Part shown: in pieces, positions 21,978 through 32,859 of the stretch | How the letters are laid out: every line of letters starts with the position of its first letter | Numbering within the stretch: position 1 is the first letter of the stretch | Origin: Agelas oroides | Lineage: Eukaryota; Porifera; Demospongiae; Agelasida; Agelasidae | Length of the DNA: 64,000 nt | Assembly: GCA_949130485.1 (NCBI GenBank) | Contig: OX422185.1 | Location: 17,921,353 to 17,985,352, forward strand | Reading direction: 5' to 3' | Notes under the pieces: model-generated | Seen by the model: only the letters and a program-made list of their open reading frames with translations | The model's database searches: none | What the model was told of the DNA's origin: nothing | Program-made: the position numbers and the translations under genes

Positions 21978-22984
21978 GGTGGCACAGTACCCTGGATTTT
22001 TAAGGTCAACAAACCTGGAATCCAAGCTGATAGACTTCTTTGTCTTGTTAAAATTTTAGCGCACAGTCCGTTTTGAGAGTCTCAAACCGTTCACGGTCCG
22101 TAAAATTGGGGATTTTCCCCGTTTCCTGTCGGCATTGCCATCCAATAATCAGTTTATAATTAAGTTAGTTAAGATGTGGCCTGGCGGCACCCTTCATGTG
22201 GTGGTCGGAACTTTGAAAATAAGCTTAGATCGACTTAAAAAAAAAAAAAAAAAAAGAAGGAGTTTAGTAGAGTGCTGTAGTGTCAGTAGCTGTGAGTAGT
22301 GCGTAATGTCTGCTTGTGAAAGCAAGCTTGCGTCTAGAAGAAGCAGAAAGGCCACAGTGGCCAAGACTGTGTTTGTTGAGTAGGCCCAGGTCTCGCGGCC
22401 GTATGCCTAGCCTAGTTGGTGACCGTGGCCAGGTGCTTCAAGTGCTGGGATGGGCTTTAACTAGAATACGCAATTTATCGTTGGTGCTACAGTCTGACAG
22501 CCAAGGGAGCTGAACGGTGGCTGTGTGTGGAACAGAGCCGTGAGCTGTTTAGCGACATAAGGGAGAGAGGTGGGGCTAGTAATGCTTGCTTCCACTCGTG
22601 AATGAGCCCCTCCTGTAGACAAGCTGTGAATTTTTTAAAATGTGCATTCATTTTGGTGCAGTCAAAGTTGTCCATTCCAAGAGTAGTGACAAACATGAGT
22701 CTAGCCTGACTTTGAGAGTAGCTTTGAACAAAAGCTGGCATAGATTGTTTTGAGATACATTGGTGGTTGGGACGCTACCTACAGTGAGCGTGTAGATGCG
22801 TCCATCGAGTGGCAATTTGGGGTTCATGAATATATTAATGAGCTACTAAAACCCTTTTTAAAATTAGGCAAAGCAAGATTGCCCTAAAGCAAACCCTAAT
22901 CCTGGAACTAGGAGTAACCCTGGTCCTGACTGTAACCCAGGTTTATGTTTTCGTTAACCTCCGCCGAGTGACGACCATGCCACC
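21978..22984. mobile_element. TTAA-target DNA transposon (piggyBac- or Kolobok-like), non-autonomous
   Basis: A 1007-bp insert flanked by TTAA at 21974-21977 and 22985-22988. Its ends are inverted: GGTGGCACAGTAC on the left and, reversed, GGTGGCATGGTCG on the right, so seven bases match perfectly and the similarity continues imperfectly. Removing the insert and one TTAA restores an open coding frame of gene D (a VKLVFKNN-type segment). The interior has an A-run at about 22237-22255 and no recognisable transposase. TTAA duplication is typical of piggyBac and Kolobok superfamilies; the end sequence does not decide between them. Confidence 0.8.
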
Positions 22985-25086
22985 TTAACATCAAACTTGT
23001 TTTCAAAAACAACTCTGCTGATACTGCAGGAAGTGTGTTGTATGGTGGTGCAATAGATAACTGCAAACTTAATGGTCTAGACTCCTCTAGCTCTGTGGTG
23101 TTTGACAAAATATCGTACATTGAAGATGATACTGATTATAGCACAACTTCAAAGATTTCCTCTGATCCAATTAATGTATGCCTATGTGAAAACAACCTTC
23201 CAGACTGTAGTAGGTCTCGGAAGTTCAGGAGTCCAAATCCTGGTGTTCCATATTTGATGTATCCTGGTGAAACATTTCAAGTGTCAGTGGTTGCAGTTGG
23301 ACAAAGAGATGAAACTGTTCCTAGCACTGTGAGGAGCGTGGTGAGTACTATTAAAGGTAAACCTGCAGAAAGTATTGACTCCGGTCCAGTTAATCTTCTA
23401 GATTATCAGTACATCCAACAAACAAACAATCCTTGCACCAAACTCAACTACACTGTGTTTTCATTGTCTCAGAAAGTGAATATAAAATTGCATCCAGAAG
23501 GTAGTAATTCATGTTCAAAACAGGGATCACTGCAAATTTTAGTAACTATAAATCAGACCTGTCCGCCTGGATTTGACATTTCTGAGTCAGCAAGATCATG
23601 TGTCTGTGAGCTAAGATTTACACAATATACAAATCAATGCAATATAACAAATGGAGTAGGACAACTAACACGTGATTCAAGCCAACACTTTTGGGTGGGG
23701 TTTAATAATGAACTAATTCTCCACCCGCACTGCCCATTTGACTACTGTGTTAACGATGCCAAGGTCTTTCCTCTAAACAATACAGATGTTCAGTGTGAAT
23801 ACAACAGATCAGGCCTCTTGTGTGGACGTTGTAAGGAAGGTTACAGTCTAGTACTAGGCACTCATCGATGCAGGAAATGCACAAACATCTATCTACTGTT
23901 GCTTATCCCTTTTGCAGTGATGGGAACAGTGCTGGTCTTCTTGCTCCTAGTCTCCAAACTGACAGTGGGAACAGGAACACTCAGTGGTCTAGTGTTCTAT
24001 GCCAATATTGTTGGAGTCAATCGTACCATGTTTCTACCAGTGGGACCTACTGATGCTTTATCAGTCTTCATTGCATGGCTAAACCTTGACTTTGGTATTG
24101 AAACATGTTTCTATGATGGAATGGATGGTTACACCAAAACATGGCTGCAGTTTGTGTTTCCTTTATACATTATGGTGCTAGTAGGACTCATAGTTTTTGC
24201 TAGCCATTATTCACAGAGGTTTGCAAAGTTGTTAGGCAGCAACCCAGTTTCTGTTTTGGCTACACTAATCCTACTCTCATATGCAAAGATCATCCGTACA
24301 TTGGTTACAGCAGTCTATTTCACCAACCTTGAATACCCAACGTACAAAAAAAGTGTGTGGCTATATGATGCAAATGTTGACTATATTGTAAGTAAACACA
24401 TCCCACTCTTTCTAGTGGCTGTGCTTGTTTTCCTCTTTCTTTTTCTTCCTTACACTCTCTTGTTTCTCTTTGGTCAGTGGTTTCAGGCCATATCACACCT
24501 GAGGCTCTTCTCATGGGTGAACAGTGCCAGGCTGAAACCTTTCATGGATTCATACCATGCTCCCTACAAAGCAAAACATCGCTACTGGCCTGGACTGCTG
24601 CTTGTGCTTCGCTTTGTTCTTCTTTTAGTGTTTGCCTTCAATCATCAGCAAGACCCCAGTATTAACCTGCTAGCAATTCTTGTGGGAACTGGGATCCTTC
24701 ACTTGTGGACCTTGGTCAGTGGTGGGGTCTATAAGAACTGGTATCTAGATGCACTGGAAAGCTCCTTTACTCTCAACTTGATCATCCTAGTTGGTGCCAC
24801 CTACCATATCCAACTTTCAAAAGGAAACCAGCTTGCAGTTGGGTACACCTCTGTCTCCATAGCACTTGCAACATTCATTGGCATCCTTGCCTACCACATC
24901 TTCCAGCAACTGAGGCACACCAAGCTGTGGACGAAGGTGCCTAAACTGAACCTGGAGCTCAAGAATCTTAACAAAAAACCAAACGCCAAGCAAGTAGTGG
25001 ATAATCATATAAAGTATGTAAACTTTGATCAACTCCGTGAACCTTGGCTTGAAGACCTGCTACAGCCCACCCACAGTAGCTTCTGA

Positions 25087-25602
25087 GTTTTATACTTCCT
25101 TGTTTGTATTTCTACAAATGTATTGTTAACTAGCAGTGAAATATCTAATAGCTTGTGAAGTAGCTATTAATATTATTTGATGCGAATTTTTGTACCTAGA
25201 GGTAACTTGCGTGTTTGATTAGTAATGATAATTTTTGTGTAGCTAGGCAAGAATTGCTAATGTATACATAAATTTCTGAAGCTTTTAACAACAACAATAG
25301 TTACTATGTTTGGAGTTTTACACACTCCTTTCATATAGAGACTTTCCTTCCTTATTAAGTTGCACTGTTAGTATCATGGCTACTTTATCACCAGAGCTGA
25401 AAGTATGTTTTACCATTGATGGATTTGGTGTCTTAAACTCAGCATGGTATGCAACATATAGCAAGGATCGGGACATCTGACATTTTCTGAAATCAGCAAG
25501 ATACCTATACCAGTAAATCTGGATACTATACTCATAAAATTGCTGGCACCTTGTGTGCACATAAGCTATAGCTAGTATATTTCCAACTTTTATCATCAAA
25601 TA
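25087..25602. other. 3' flank of gene D
   Basis: AT-rich 3' flank matching the 3' flank of G (44673-45200). From about 25430 the match becomes nearly exact, including ATAGCAAGGATCGGGACATC. No coding potential seen. Confidence 0.5.
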
Positions 25603-26395
25603 CCTAAGTTACATGTGCCTAGCTAGGCGCCCAAATGTCTGTTTAGACAAAGATTTTTTTAGCACCGATCCAAATACTTGAAGTTACTTAAACAACAAGA
25701 ACACTATCCCTTGGTATATTTCAGTTTTTAACTTCCCATGGTTTTGTATACACAGGTTCTTTATCCAAAGTGTGTGTGCTACATACAAAACAAAGAGATA
25801 TTATCGTTTATGTAAAGTCTTCCCAAAACATTTCAGTTTCTAGTACACAAGAACCACATAAAGATAAGCCATTCAACTGTTTTTTTCAGAACAGTGTTAT
25901 GCTGCATGCATGATAGTGTGTGTGCCAAAGGATGATTATCACTAGTGTAGCTAAAGCCATCCCAAAACATTACAATTCCTAGTACATAAAAATACCTATG
26001 TTACATGTGCATAGGTGCCCAAATGTCTGTTTAGACAAAATCTTCAATGATTTTTTAGCACCGAACCTAATACTTGAAGCTACTTAAACAACAAGAACAC
26101 TATCCCTTGGTGTATTTTCAGTTTTTAAACTCCCATGGTTTTGTATACACAGGTTCTTTATCCAAAGCGTGTGTGCTACATACAAAACAAAGAGACATTA
26201 TCGCTTATGTAAAGTCTTCCCAAAACATTTCAGTTTCTAGTACACAAGAACCACATAAAGATAAGATAAGCCATTCAACTGTTTTTTCAGAACAGTGTTA
26301 TGCTGCATGCATGATAGTGTGTGTGCCAAAGGATGATTATCACTAGTGTAGCTAAAGCCATCCCAAAACATTACAATTCCTAGTACATAAAAGTT
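25603..26395 (+). repeat. 388-bp tandem duplication of an upstream module
   Basis: Two successive copies of the D-E intergenic module: CCAAATGTCTGTTTAGACAA starts at about 25631 and again at about 26019, a spacing of 388 bp. Each contains AACAACAAGAACACTATCCC, CACAGGTTCTTTATCCAAAG, CATTTCAGTTTCTAGTACAC and GCCAAAGGATGATTATCACT. The equivalent region upstream of H (about 45230-45590) has only one copy, so the duplication arose after, or was lost since, the E/H duplication. Confidence 0.85.
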
Positions 26396-27274
26396 ACATA
26401 AAAACTCAGAAAGTCACTCATTTTAGGTCTAGAGTCAGAACAGTATTTTGCTGCAGGTATGATAACAGCTACCAGTCACTAAGTACAGTGCAAGTGTGTA
26501 TCAAGTTGACGTGTGCCACCACATGCTCTACCAAAAGTAAAGGTATGTTGATGTATACGGTATGATTATGTCTAACTTCCCCATGCATCTTGAGGTACTT
26601 AATTCTCATACAAACATTTTCGAAAGAGCAGTGACGAACTAAATGCAACTTTTTATGAGGTCTACATTCCACTGCTTACTAGCCACACCTCCACTCATTT
26701 CTACCAAAAAAATCGTGCTAAAGGTGTCTATAGCTGTAAAGTTTGAGCAAATTATAATAATGGTGGTGCAGCAAATGTGAAAATCATGGAGTACAGAATA
26801 GCTTATTTGAGCTTAAACTTGTCTGTTTTGTACAGTAGCAATTTATCATGATTTGCACTCCACTGAACACTAAAATTTCATGTTATTGCATTCATGTGCA
26901 CAAGACAAGAGATGTGTGAAATGTATCATTTTGTTTGTACAAATTCATTTTGCAAGCCTGGATGTAGACTTCATGCTTTGCCTAATAAGATTACCATTAT
27001 AATAGCTATAGTTATTTTGTAGTGCACATAGTCTTGACCTGATCATGAGTAATACAGTAAAGTGGCTATAGTACAGCATAGCTATTGTTTACATTGTCAG
27101 TGCTTTTGTGCAGGACCTGAGGTTATGGCACAAGAAAACATTACAACTTTTCAACAATCACACTCAGAAATGTGTCTAAGTTATGGGATAGAAAGAAATA
27201 CAGTCATACTATAATGTGTATTAGGTGTGTGTAAGTCATGGGACATACATAACATAATTTCTCCTTTTCTACAG
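26396..27274 (+). promoter_or_regulatory. Gene E leader: exon 1 and 732-bp leader intron
   Basis: Module end with TCACTCATTTTAGGTCTAGA, exon-like CAAGTGTGTATCAAGTTGACG, CTACCAAAAGTAAAG, then a GTATGTTGATG donor at 26543. The acceptor ends CTACAG at 27274, eight bases before the ATG. The intron is close to that of H in length (725 bp) and sequence. Splicing is inferred. Confidence 0.55.
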
Positions 27275-27282
27275 TCATATCC

Positions 27283-30200
27283 ATGATGGCTCAGTCCGCA
27301 TCGTTCATTGTTCTTGTGACAGCACTGCTCATTAGCACTCTCTCCTACTGCTCTGCTGAGAGTGTGTACTGTGTCACACCCACTGCCACCTCATGTTCAT
27401 CCTGCCCTCACAATTCTATCCACTGTGCCACACTCTCTGTGTATGCACAAGAAGCTGAAATGTATTTTACCCCCGACACCACTATGGTGTTCTTGCCAGG
27501 TGACCATGTTCTTGATAGGAATATCACAGTTGCCAATGTAACCAGGCTGACCATGCGTGGAGAGTCTTCCTCAGGCAACATAGCAACAGTTGTTCGCAAT
27601 GGGTCAGTTGGCTTCAGCTTCACAAATATGGTGGACATCAACATTTATTCTTTAGCTTTCACCTCTTACAATGGGTCCTGGAGTTATGGTAGTCGTCCAG
27701 CTAGTAACTCTGCCCTGTTTTTGCAATCGATACCAAATGCTAAACTAGTTAACTGTTCTTTTCATGATAACATCGGCACTGCACTTGCAGTAAATAACAC
27801 CAGTGTCACTCTGGTAGAGAACAAGTTCATGCATAACCAATGTGCATGCAGGTCATTCAGTGAGATGCGTGAATTAGGATGTGGTGTAACCACTTTCAAT
27901 AGTAACCTAACATTCTCTGGGAACACTTCCTTCCATAATAGTACTCAAACGGATTTTTACGATTATGTCAATTGTGCTGGAGCAATCTGGGCATCAACAA
28001 GCTCATTACACTTCACCGGAACCAACAACTTTATTGGTAACTCAGCAAATGGTATCAATGGTGTTGGTGCAATTTATGCAGAAGCCAACACATCGTTGAG
28101 TTTTAGTGGTACAACTACCTTTACTCATAACTTAGCAGAAGTGGGTGGTGCAATCGCCACAGTTGAAAATGTTATAGTTACATTCAATGGAACCAACAAC
28201 TTCACTAGCAACTCAGCAAGTGATAGTGGTGGTGCAATCTTTGCAGCTAGCAACACGTCATTGAGTTTCAGTGGTGCTAGTCATTTTAGTCATAACTCAG
28301 CAGAACGAAATGGTGGTGCAATTGCTACATCAGACCATGTTATACCTACCTTCAATGGAACCAACAACTTCATCAACAACTCAGCAGAACATTTTAGTGG
28401 TGGTGCAATTGCTACATCAGACCATGTTATACTTACCTTCAATGGAACCAACAACTTCATCAACAACTCAGCAGAACATTTTAGTGGTGGTGCAATTGCT
28501 ACATCAGACCATGTTATACTTACCTTCAATGGAACCAACAACTTCATCAACAACTCGGCACTAGGTTATGGTGGTGCAATTGACACATCAGACCATGTTA
28601 TACTTACCTTCAATGGAACCAACAACTTCATCAACAACTCAGCAGAATCTAGTGGTGGTGCAATTGCTACATCAGACCATGTTATACTTACCTTCAATGG
28701 AACCAACAACTTCATCAACAACTCGGCAGAATTTGGTGGTGCAATCAACACATGGGACAATCCTGTGCTTACTTTCAATGGAACCAACAACTTCATCAAC
28801 AACTTAGCACAGTATGGTGGTGGTGCAATCTGCCCAGTGGTGAATGCTATACTTACCTTCAATGGAATCAACACATTCTTCAACAACTCCGCAAACAAAA
28901 ACAGTGGTGGTGCAATCTATGCAGTAACCAACATATCACTGATTTTTGTTGGTGCTAGTAACTTTACTCATAACTCAGCTGGTTATGAAGGTGGTGCAAT
29001 TGTCACAGCTGACAATTGTGGTCTTACCTTCAATGGAACTAACAACTTCTTCAACAACTCGGCAAACAATGGTGGTGCAATCTATGCAGCAATCCACGCG
29101 TTATTGAGTTTCACTGGTACTAGCAACTTGAGCAGAAATCTTGCAATGCAAGGTGGAGCTATCTCTGCAAACTCTAACAGCGCACTGACATTCAATGGAA
29201 ACATTAACTTTACTAACAATGGACACAATATAAGAGATAGCCGTGGTGGTGCAATGCATCTGGCTATACAGTCAACATTTTTTGTTTTTCCCAACACAAC
29301 TGTGTGTTGGGAGAACAATTATGCAAATTTAGGAGGAGCCATCTATGTCCTTACTACTATCCCCTTCACTCAATGCAAAATGACTCAAATTTCCACATTT
29401 ATAGCAACTACAAAAGACTGCTTCTTTCAACTCCCTGGTCAGAATCTGTCCAATGGTTTTGATGTTCAGCTTGTTTTCAAGAACAACTCTGCCTACAATG
29501 CAGGAAGTGTGCTATATGGTGGCACAATAGATAACTGTTGTCTGGACCCACATGACTTTTGTGACTCTGGCCCAGTGTTTGACAAGTTATTCCATTATGA
29601 AGCTGACAATACAACATCAAGTGTTTCTTCTGACCCATTTCGTGTATGCCTATGTGAAAACAACCATCCAAACTGCAGTAAGTCAATAAAAACACTATCA
29701 GTATATCCTGGTGAAACATTTCAAGTTTCACTGGTCGCGGTTGGCCAGAGAGAGGGAATAGTTCCTTCTGTAGTCAGAACTTATCTGGACAAAGGCAGGC
29801 TTGAAACTTCTCAATACATCCAACAGACAACTACAACATGTGCCATATTTAACTACACTGTATTTTCACAACAAGATGTGTCCCTAGAGTTGTATCCTGA
29901 TGGCCCATGCTCAACAGTCAGTGATACACTCTTGCTTCAATTGCGTATACATCAAGGCTGTCCACCTGGATTTGCCCTAGAAAACAGTTCAGTGTCATGT
30001 GTCTGTGATCAAGCACTTCAAAAGTATACAAACCGCTGCAATATAACAAATGGATTAGGACAGATAACACGTGAGTCTGATGACACATTTTGGGTTGGTT
30101 TTGATGAATCTCATGGACTAATTCTTCATCCACAATGCCCCTTTGATAACTGTGTCTCTCATGCTGTGAACTTTTCACTCAAAGATACAGACATGCAGTG

Positions 30201-31509
30201 TGCATACAACAGGTCAGGCCTCTTGTGTGGAGCTTGCAAGAATGAATATAGTTTGGTACTAGGCACTTCCCATTGCAAGCTGTGCACCAACTATTGTCTG
30301 TACTTGCTCATTCCTTTTGCACTGATGGGAGTAGCACTGGTCTTCTTGCTCCTTGTCTGTAAACTGACAGTAGCAACAGGAACACTCAGTGGCCTAGTGT
30401 TCTATGCCAATATTGTTGGAGCCAACCGTACCATGTTTCTACCAGTGAAATCAACTGATGCTTTATCAGTCTTCATTGCATGGATTAACCTTGACTTTGG
30501 TATTGAAACATGCTTCTATGATGGAATGGATACTTATAGCAATACATGGCTGCAATTTGTGTTTCCTGTATACATTTGGGTGCTAGTGGGAGTCATGATT
30601 CTTGTTAGCCATTTCTCAAAGAGGTTTGCAAACCTACTAGGCAGCAACCCAGTTTCTGTCTTGGCAACACTCATCCTCCTTTCCTATGCAAAGATCCTCC
30701 GAACATTGATTAGTGTTGTTTCTTTCACTAACCTTGAATATCCAGATAGCCATTACATCAGAAGGGCATGGCTATATGATGCAAATGTTGACTACATCAT
30801 TGGTAAACACATACCAGTCTTTCTAGTCGCACTGCTTGCCTTCTTTCTTTTTCTTCTTTACACTTTATTGCTGTTCTTTGGTCAGTGGCTGCAGGCCATA
30901 TCACACCTGAGGCTCTTCGCATGGGTCAACAGTGCCAGGCTGAAACCTTTTATGGATTCATACCATGCTCCCTACAAACCAAAACATCGTTACTGGCCTG
31001 GACTGCTGCTTGTGCTCCGCTTTCTTCTCCTTCTTGTGTTTGCTCTCAATTATCAGCGTGACCCCAGTATTAACCTGCTAGCAATTGTAGTGGGAGCTGG
31101 GGTTCTTCAACTGTGGGCCTGGGTCAGTGGTGGAGTCTACAAGAACTGGTGTCTAGATGGCCTGGAAGGATCATTTATTCTGAACGTGATCGTGCTAAGT
31201 GTTGCCACCTACCACGTCAAACTCTCAGGGGGAAATCAGCGTACAGTTGGGCACACCTCTGTCACCATAGCACTTGTAACATTCATTGGAATCCTTGCCT
31301 ACCACATCTTCCAGCAATTGAGGCAAACCAAGCTGTGGAAGAAGGTGCCTAAACTGAACCTTGAGTTCAAAAAACTGAACACCAAGCAAGCAGTGAATAA
31401 TCTGAACAATCCTACAAATAATTCCACAGATTCTGAATCTGTAAGCCTTGATCAGCTTCGTGAACCTTGGCTTGAAGACCTCCTACCACCTACCCACAGT
31501 AGCATCTGA
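27283..31509 (+). CDS. Gene E: intact Pmp-repeat multi-pass membrane protein (1408 aa)
   Basis: Uninterrupted from ATGATG just after the leader acceptor. Signal peptide residues 1-25 (ends YCSA), conserved N-terminal domain to about 260, then about thirteen GGAI turns to about residue 617. Several consecutive turns are nearly identical (GGAIATSDHVILTFNGTNNF), each with NGT and NNS sequons. A Cys-rich ectodomain follows with LYGGTIDNCCLDPHDFCDSG, YPGETFQVSLVAVGQREG and CPPGFALENSSVSCVCDQ. The CGACKNEYSLVLG knot precedes the first membrane segment at about 1006. The membrane domain is complete and the tail ends PTHSSI. It is nearly identical to H outside the repeat region, where H has 240 more residues. 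Likely functional surface protein of unknown ligand. Confidence 0.92.
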   Translation: MMAQSASFIVLVTALLISTLSYCSAESVYCVTPTATSCSSCPHNSIHCATLSVYAQEAEMYFTPDTTMVFLPGDHVLDRNITVANVTRLTMRGESSSGNIATVVRNGSVGFSFTNMVDINIYSLAFTSYNGSWSYGSRPASNSALFLQSIPNAKLVNCSFHDNIGTALAVNNTSVTLVENKFMHNQCACRSFSEMRELGCGVTTFNSNLTFSGNTSFHNSTQTDFYDYVNCAGAIWASTSSLHFTGTNNFIGNSANGINGVGAIYAEANTSLSFSGTTTFTHNLAEVGGAIATVENVIVTFNGTNNFTSNSASDSGGAIFAASNTSLSFSGASHFSHNSAERNGGAIATSDHVIPTFNGTNNFINNSAEHFSGGAIATSDHVILTFNGTNNFINNSAEHFSGGAIATSDHVILTFNGTNNFINNSALGYGGAIDTSDHVILTFNGTNNFINNSAESSGGAIATSDHVILTFNGTNNFINNSAEFGGAINTWDNPVLTFNGTNNFINNLAQYGGGAICPVVNAILTFNGINTFFNNSANKNSGGAIYAVTNISLIFVGASNFTHNSAGYEGGAIVTADNCGLTFNGTNNFFNNSANNGGAIYAAIHALLSFTGTSNLSRNLAMQGGAISANSNSALTFNGNINFTNNGHNIRDSRGGAMHLAIQSTFFVFPNTTVCWENNYANLGGAIYVLTTIPFTQCKMTQISTFIATTKDCFFQLPGQNLSNGFDVQLVFKNNSAYNAGSVLYGGTIDNCCLDPHDFCDSGPVFDKLFHYEADNTTSSVSSDPFRVCLCENNHPNCSKSIKTLSVYPGETFQVSLVAVGQREGIVPSVVRTYLDKGRLETSQYIQQTTTTCAIFNYTVFSQQDVSLELYPDGPCSTVSDTLLLQLRIHQGCPPGFALENSSVSCVCDQALQKYTNRCNITNGLGQITRESDDTFWVGFDESHGLILHPQCPFDNCVSHAVNFSLKDTDMQCAYNRSGLLCGACKNEYSLVLGTSHCKLCTNYCLYLLIPFALMGVALVFLLLVCKLTVATGTLSGLVFYANIVGANRTMFLPVKSTDALSVFIAWINLDFGIETCFYDGMDTYSNTWLQFVFPVYIWVLVGVMILVSHFSKRFANLLGSNPVSVLATLILLSYAKILRTLISVVSFTNLEYPDSHYIRRAWLYDANVDYIIGKHIPVFLVALLAFFLFLLYTLLLFFGQWLQAISHLRLFAWVNSARLKPFMDSYHAPYKPKHRYWPGLLLVLRFLLLLVFALNYQRDPSINLLAIVVGAGVLQLWAWVSGGVYKNWCLDGLEGSFILNVIVLSVATYHVKLSGGNQRTVGHTSVTIALVTFIGILAYHIFQQLRQTKLWKKVPKLNLEFKKLNTKQAVNNLNNPTNNSTDSESVSLDQLREPWLEDLLPPTHSSI

Positions 31510-32349
31510 GCGTTAATTGTATTCCCATGATTGTATTCCTACAAATATTGACTAGCAGTAATAATCTAATAATTCACCATCTTTTGAATTAATAACATAA
31601 CTGATGCACCCAGTTGTTGTGTGTTTCATTAGCTAGCTAGTAATGATAATTGTTTTCACCCATTTTGTGTAGGCGAAAATTGCCTTCATATATATATGGA
31701 TGTTGGATTTTTAGCATCAATAGTACTAGTATTGTGTTTGAAGTATAATGCTTTTTTTTTTGCATACACTTTGTCATTAGAGCTGAAGGATGCTTCACTA
31801 CTAGCTAATAACTAATTTTTGTGTCTGTAAGAAATCCATGAGTATGATGGCAACTATTGTCTCATTCCCCAATCTTTTGATCCAGTGCAATCTGTGCTGG
31901 GGGTGACTTTGGGTATGGGACTGAGACATTCTGAATTACTTCATCTATTTGCAGTTTACGGCATTTCTTTGTTGTTATTATTTCACACTTAGCAAGGATC
32001 TGGAAACGTGAACACTGTTCAGGATTCAGTAACTAAAATCTATTTACTATAACTGTAAAATTACTGGTATCATGCATAGCTATACATCGCACGTTTTGAT
32101 CATCAAAATAACATTTAGGTGACATTGTAATTAATGTCAAATAAGATATTTTATTATAATTCAAAATCAGAACCTAGATAGCTGACACTGTTTGGAAGAT
32201 TTCTTTCAGATTAGTAGCAACTTTGAAAGAAAACACTTGATTAATTCATAGCTAGGTACCAAAAACCGGGAACCAACATCACTCAACTAGCATTGAGGGT
32301 GCCTGCATTTAAAGTATTATATCTCAAAAACAATAATTCAGTACAATTC
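31510..32349. other. 3' flank of gene E
   Basis: AT-rich, nearly identical to 51420-52255 after H. It contains AGCTAGCTAGTAATGATAA and ATTTTGTGTAGGCGAAAATTGCC, stretches also found after the truncated gene I. No coding potential seen. Confidence 0.5.
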
Positions 32350-32580
32350 AACTGGTGTCTAGGTGTACTGGAAGGCTCATTCATAGGCGTAGGAACCGGG
32401 GGGGGGGGGGGGGGGGGGGGGGAACCGGGGGCATGTGCCCCCCCAAGTTTTCATAAATTGTTATATAAATTGCTCACTACTCTATGTGTAGTTTCAAACT
32501 GTGCCCCCCCAATCATAAAGTCTTTCATATGCCTATGTCATTTACTGTGAACACAGCTAACTGCTGCCACCTACCATGCC
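32350..32580 (+). pseudogene. Relic of a lost array gene (membrane-domain fragment)
   Basis: AACTGGTGTCTAGGTGTACTGGAAGGCTCATT matches (in two parts of under 20 bases each) the coding sequence for the NWCLDALEGSF membrane segment of the family. After a small inserted element it resumes with ACTGTGAACACAGC and TGCTGCCACCTACCATG, matching the following LNxxxLAAATYHV segment. About 75 bases of homology remain, with substitutions and indels, so this is the stump of an older array member. The same relic lies at about 52257-52475. Confidence 0.6.
32382..32537. mobile_element. Small MITE with CATAGGC ends, 5-bp target duplication
   Basis: A 156-bp insert bounded by CATAGGC and GCCTATG, with TCATT at 32377-32381 and 32538-32542. 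Near its left end is a long G-run (about 32398-32421) followed by GGGGGCATGTGCCCCCCC, and near the right end a complementary TGTGCCCCCCC. It interrupts the gene relic exactly, which fixes its boundaries. No ORF. Superfamily not assigned. Confidence 0.75.
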
Positions 32581-32859
32581 TGTAATGATTGGCCTGTGGA
32601 GACAGACAGTCTGGCATTCAAGAACACAATTGTCTCTGTACATAAAGGTGTCTATTATAATCTCATTACTGTTCCAGCTGCACTTGATTTGAGCTTGTAT
32701 AAATTGTCTGATTCTTTATTTGAATGAGATGCCTCCAATTTGAGAACTATCTTATGTTGAATGGCGATATCACAATGTTCACATCTCATTTAGTCTAAGC
32801 ATAAACTAGGCAATAATATGTTTTTGTCAAGTAATTTCCAAGATTCAAAAACATTTGCT
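32581..32859. other. Intergenic DNA upstream of gene F module
   Basis: AT-rich and nearly identical to 52475-52745. Nothing recognisable beyond the duplication. Confidence 0.4.

Larger units (their letters stand above)
19542..25086 (+). pseudogene. Gene D: family member broken by two transposon insertions and a frameshift
   Basis: Starts with ATGATG after the leader acceptor; the signal peptide (ending YCSA, residue about 25) and N-terminal region run in frame to 20125. A 580-bp element (20126-20705) interrupts at the GCG|GITTL position; coding resumes in the same frame at 20706. An 84-bp repeat unit (DNDGGAIYTSHNTVLTFHGN) is present in near-identical tandem copies at about 20990-21200. A +1 shift occurs in a T7 run at 21424-21430, after which the frame continues to 21977. 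There a 1007-bp TTAA-flanked element interrupts, and coding resumes at 22985 to the stop at 25086. The 3' part encodes the second ectodomain subtype (YQYIQQTNN, SESARSCVCE), a full membrane domain and a tail ending THSSF. Both insertions plus target duplications are multiples of three. Probably a recent pseudogene unless the insertions are spliced out. Confidence 0.8.

Noticed and set aside
32398-32421. Long G-run as an assembly gap or artefact
   Set aside because: A shorter G-run is present in the second copy at the same place inside a bounded element with target duplications, so it is a genuine part of the element, although its exact length is unreliable.
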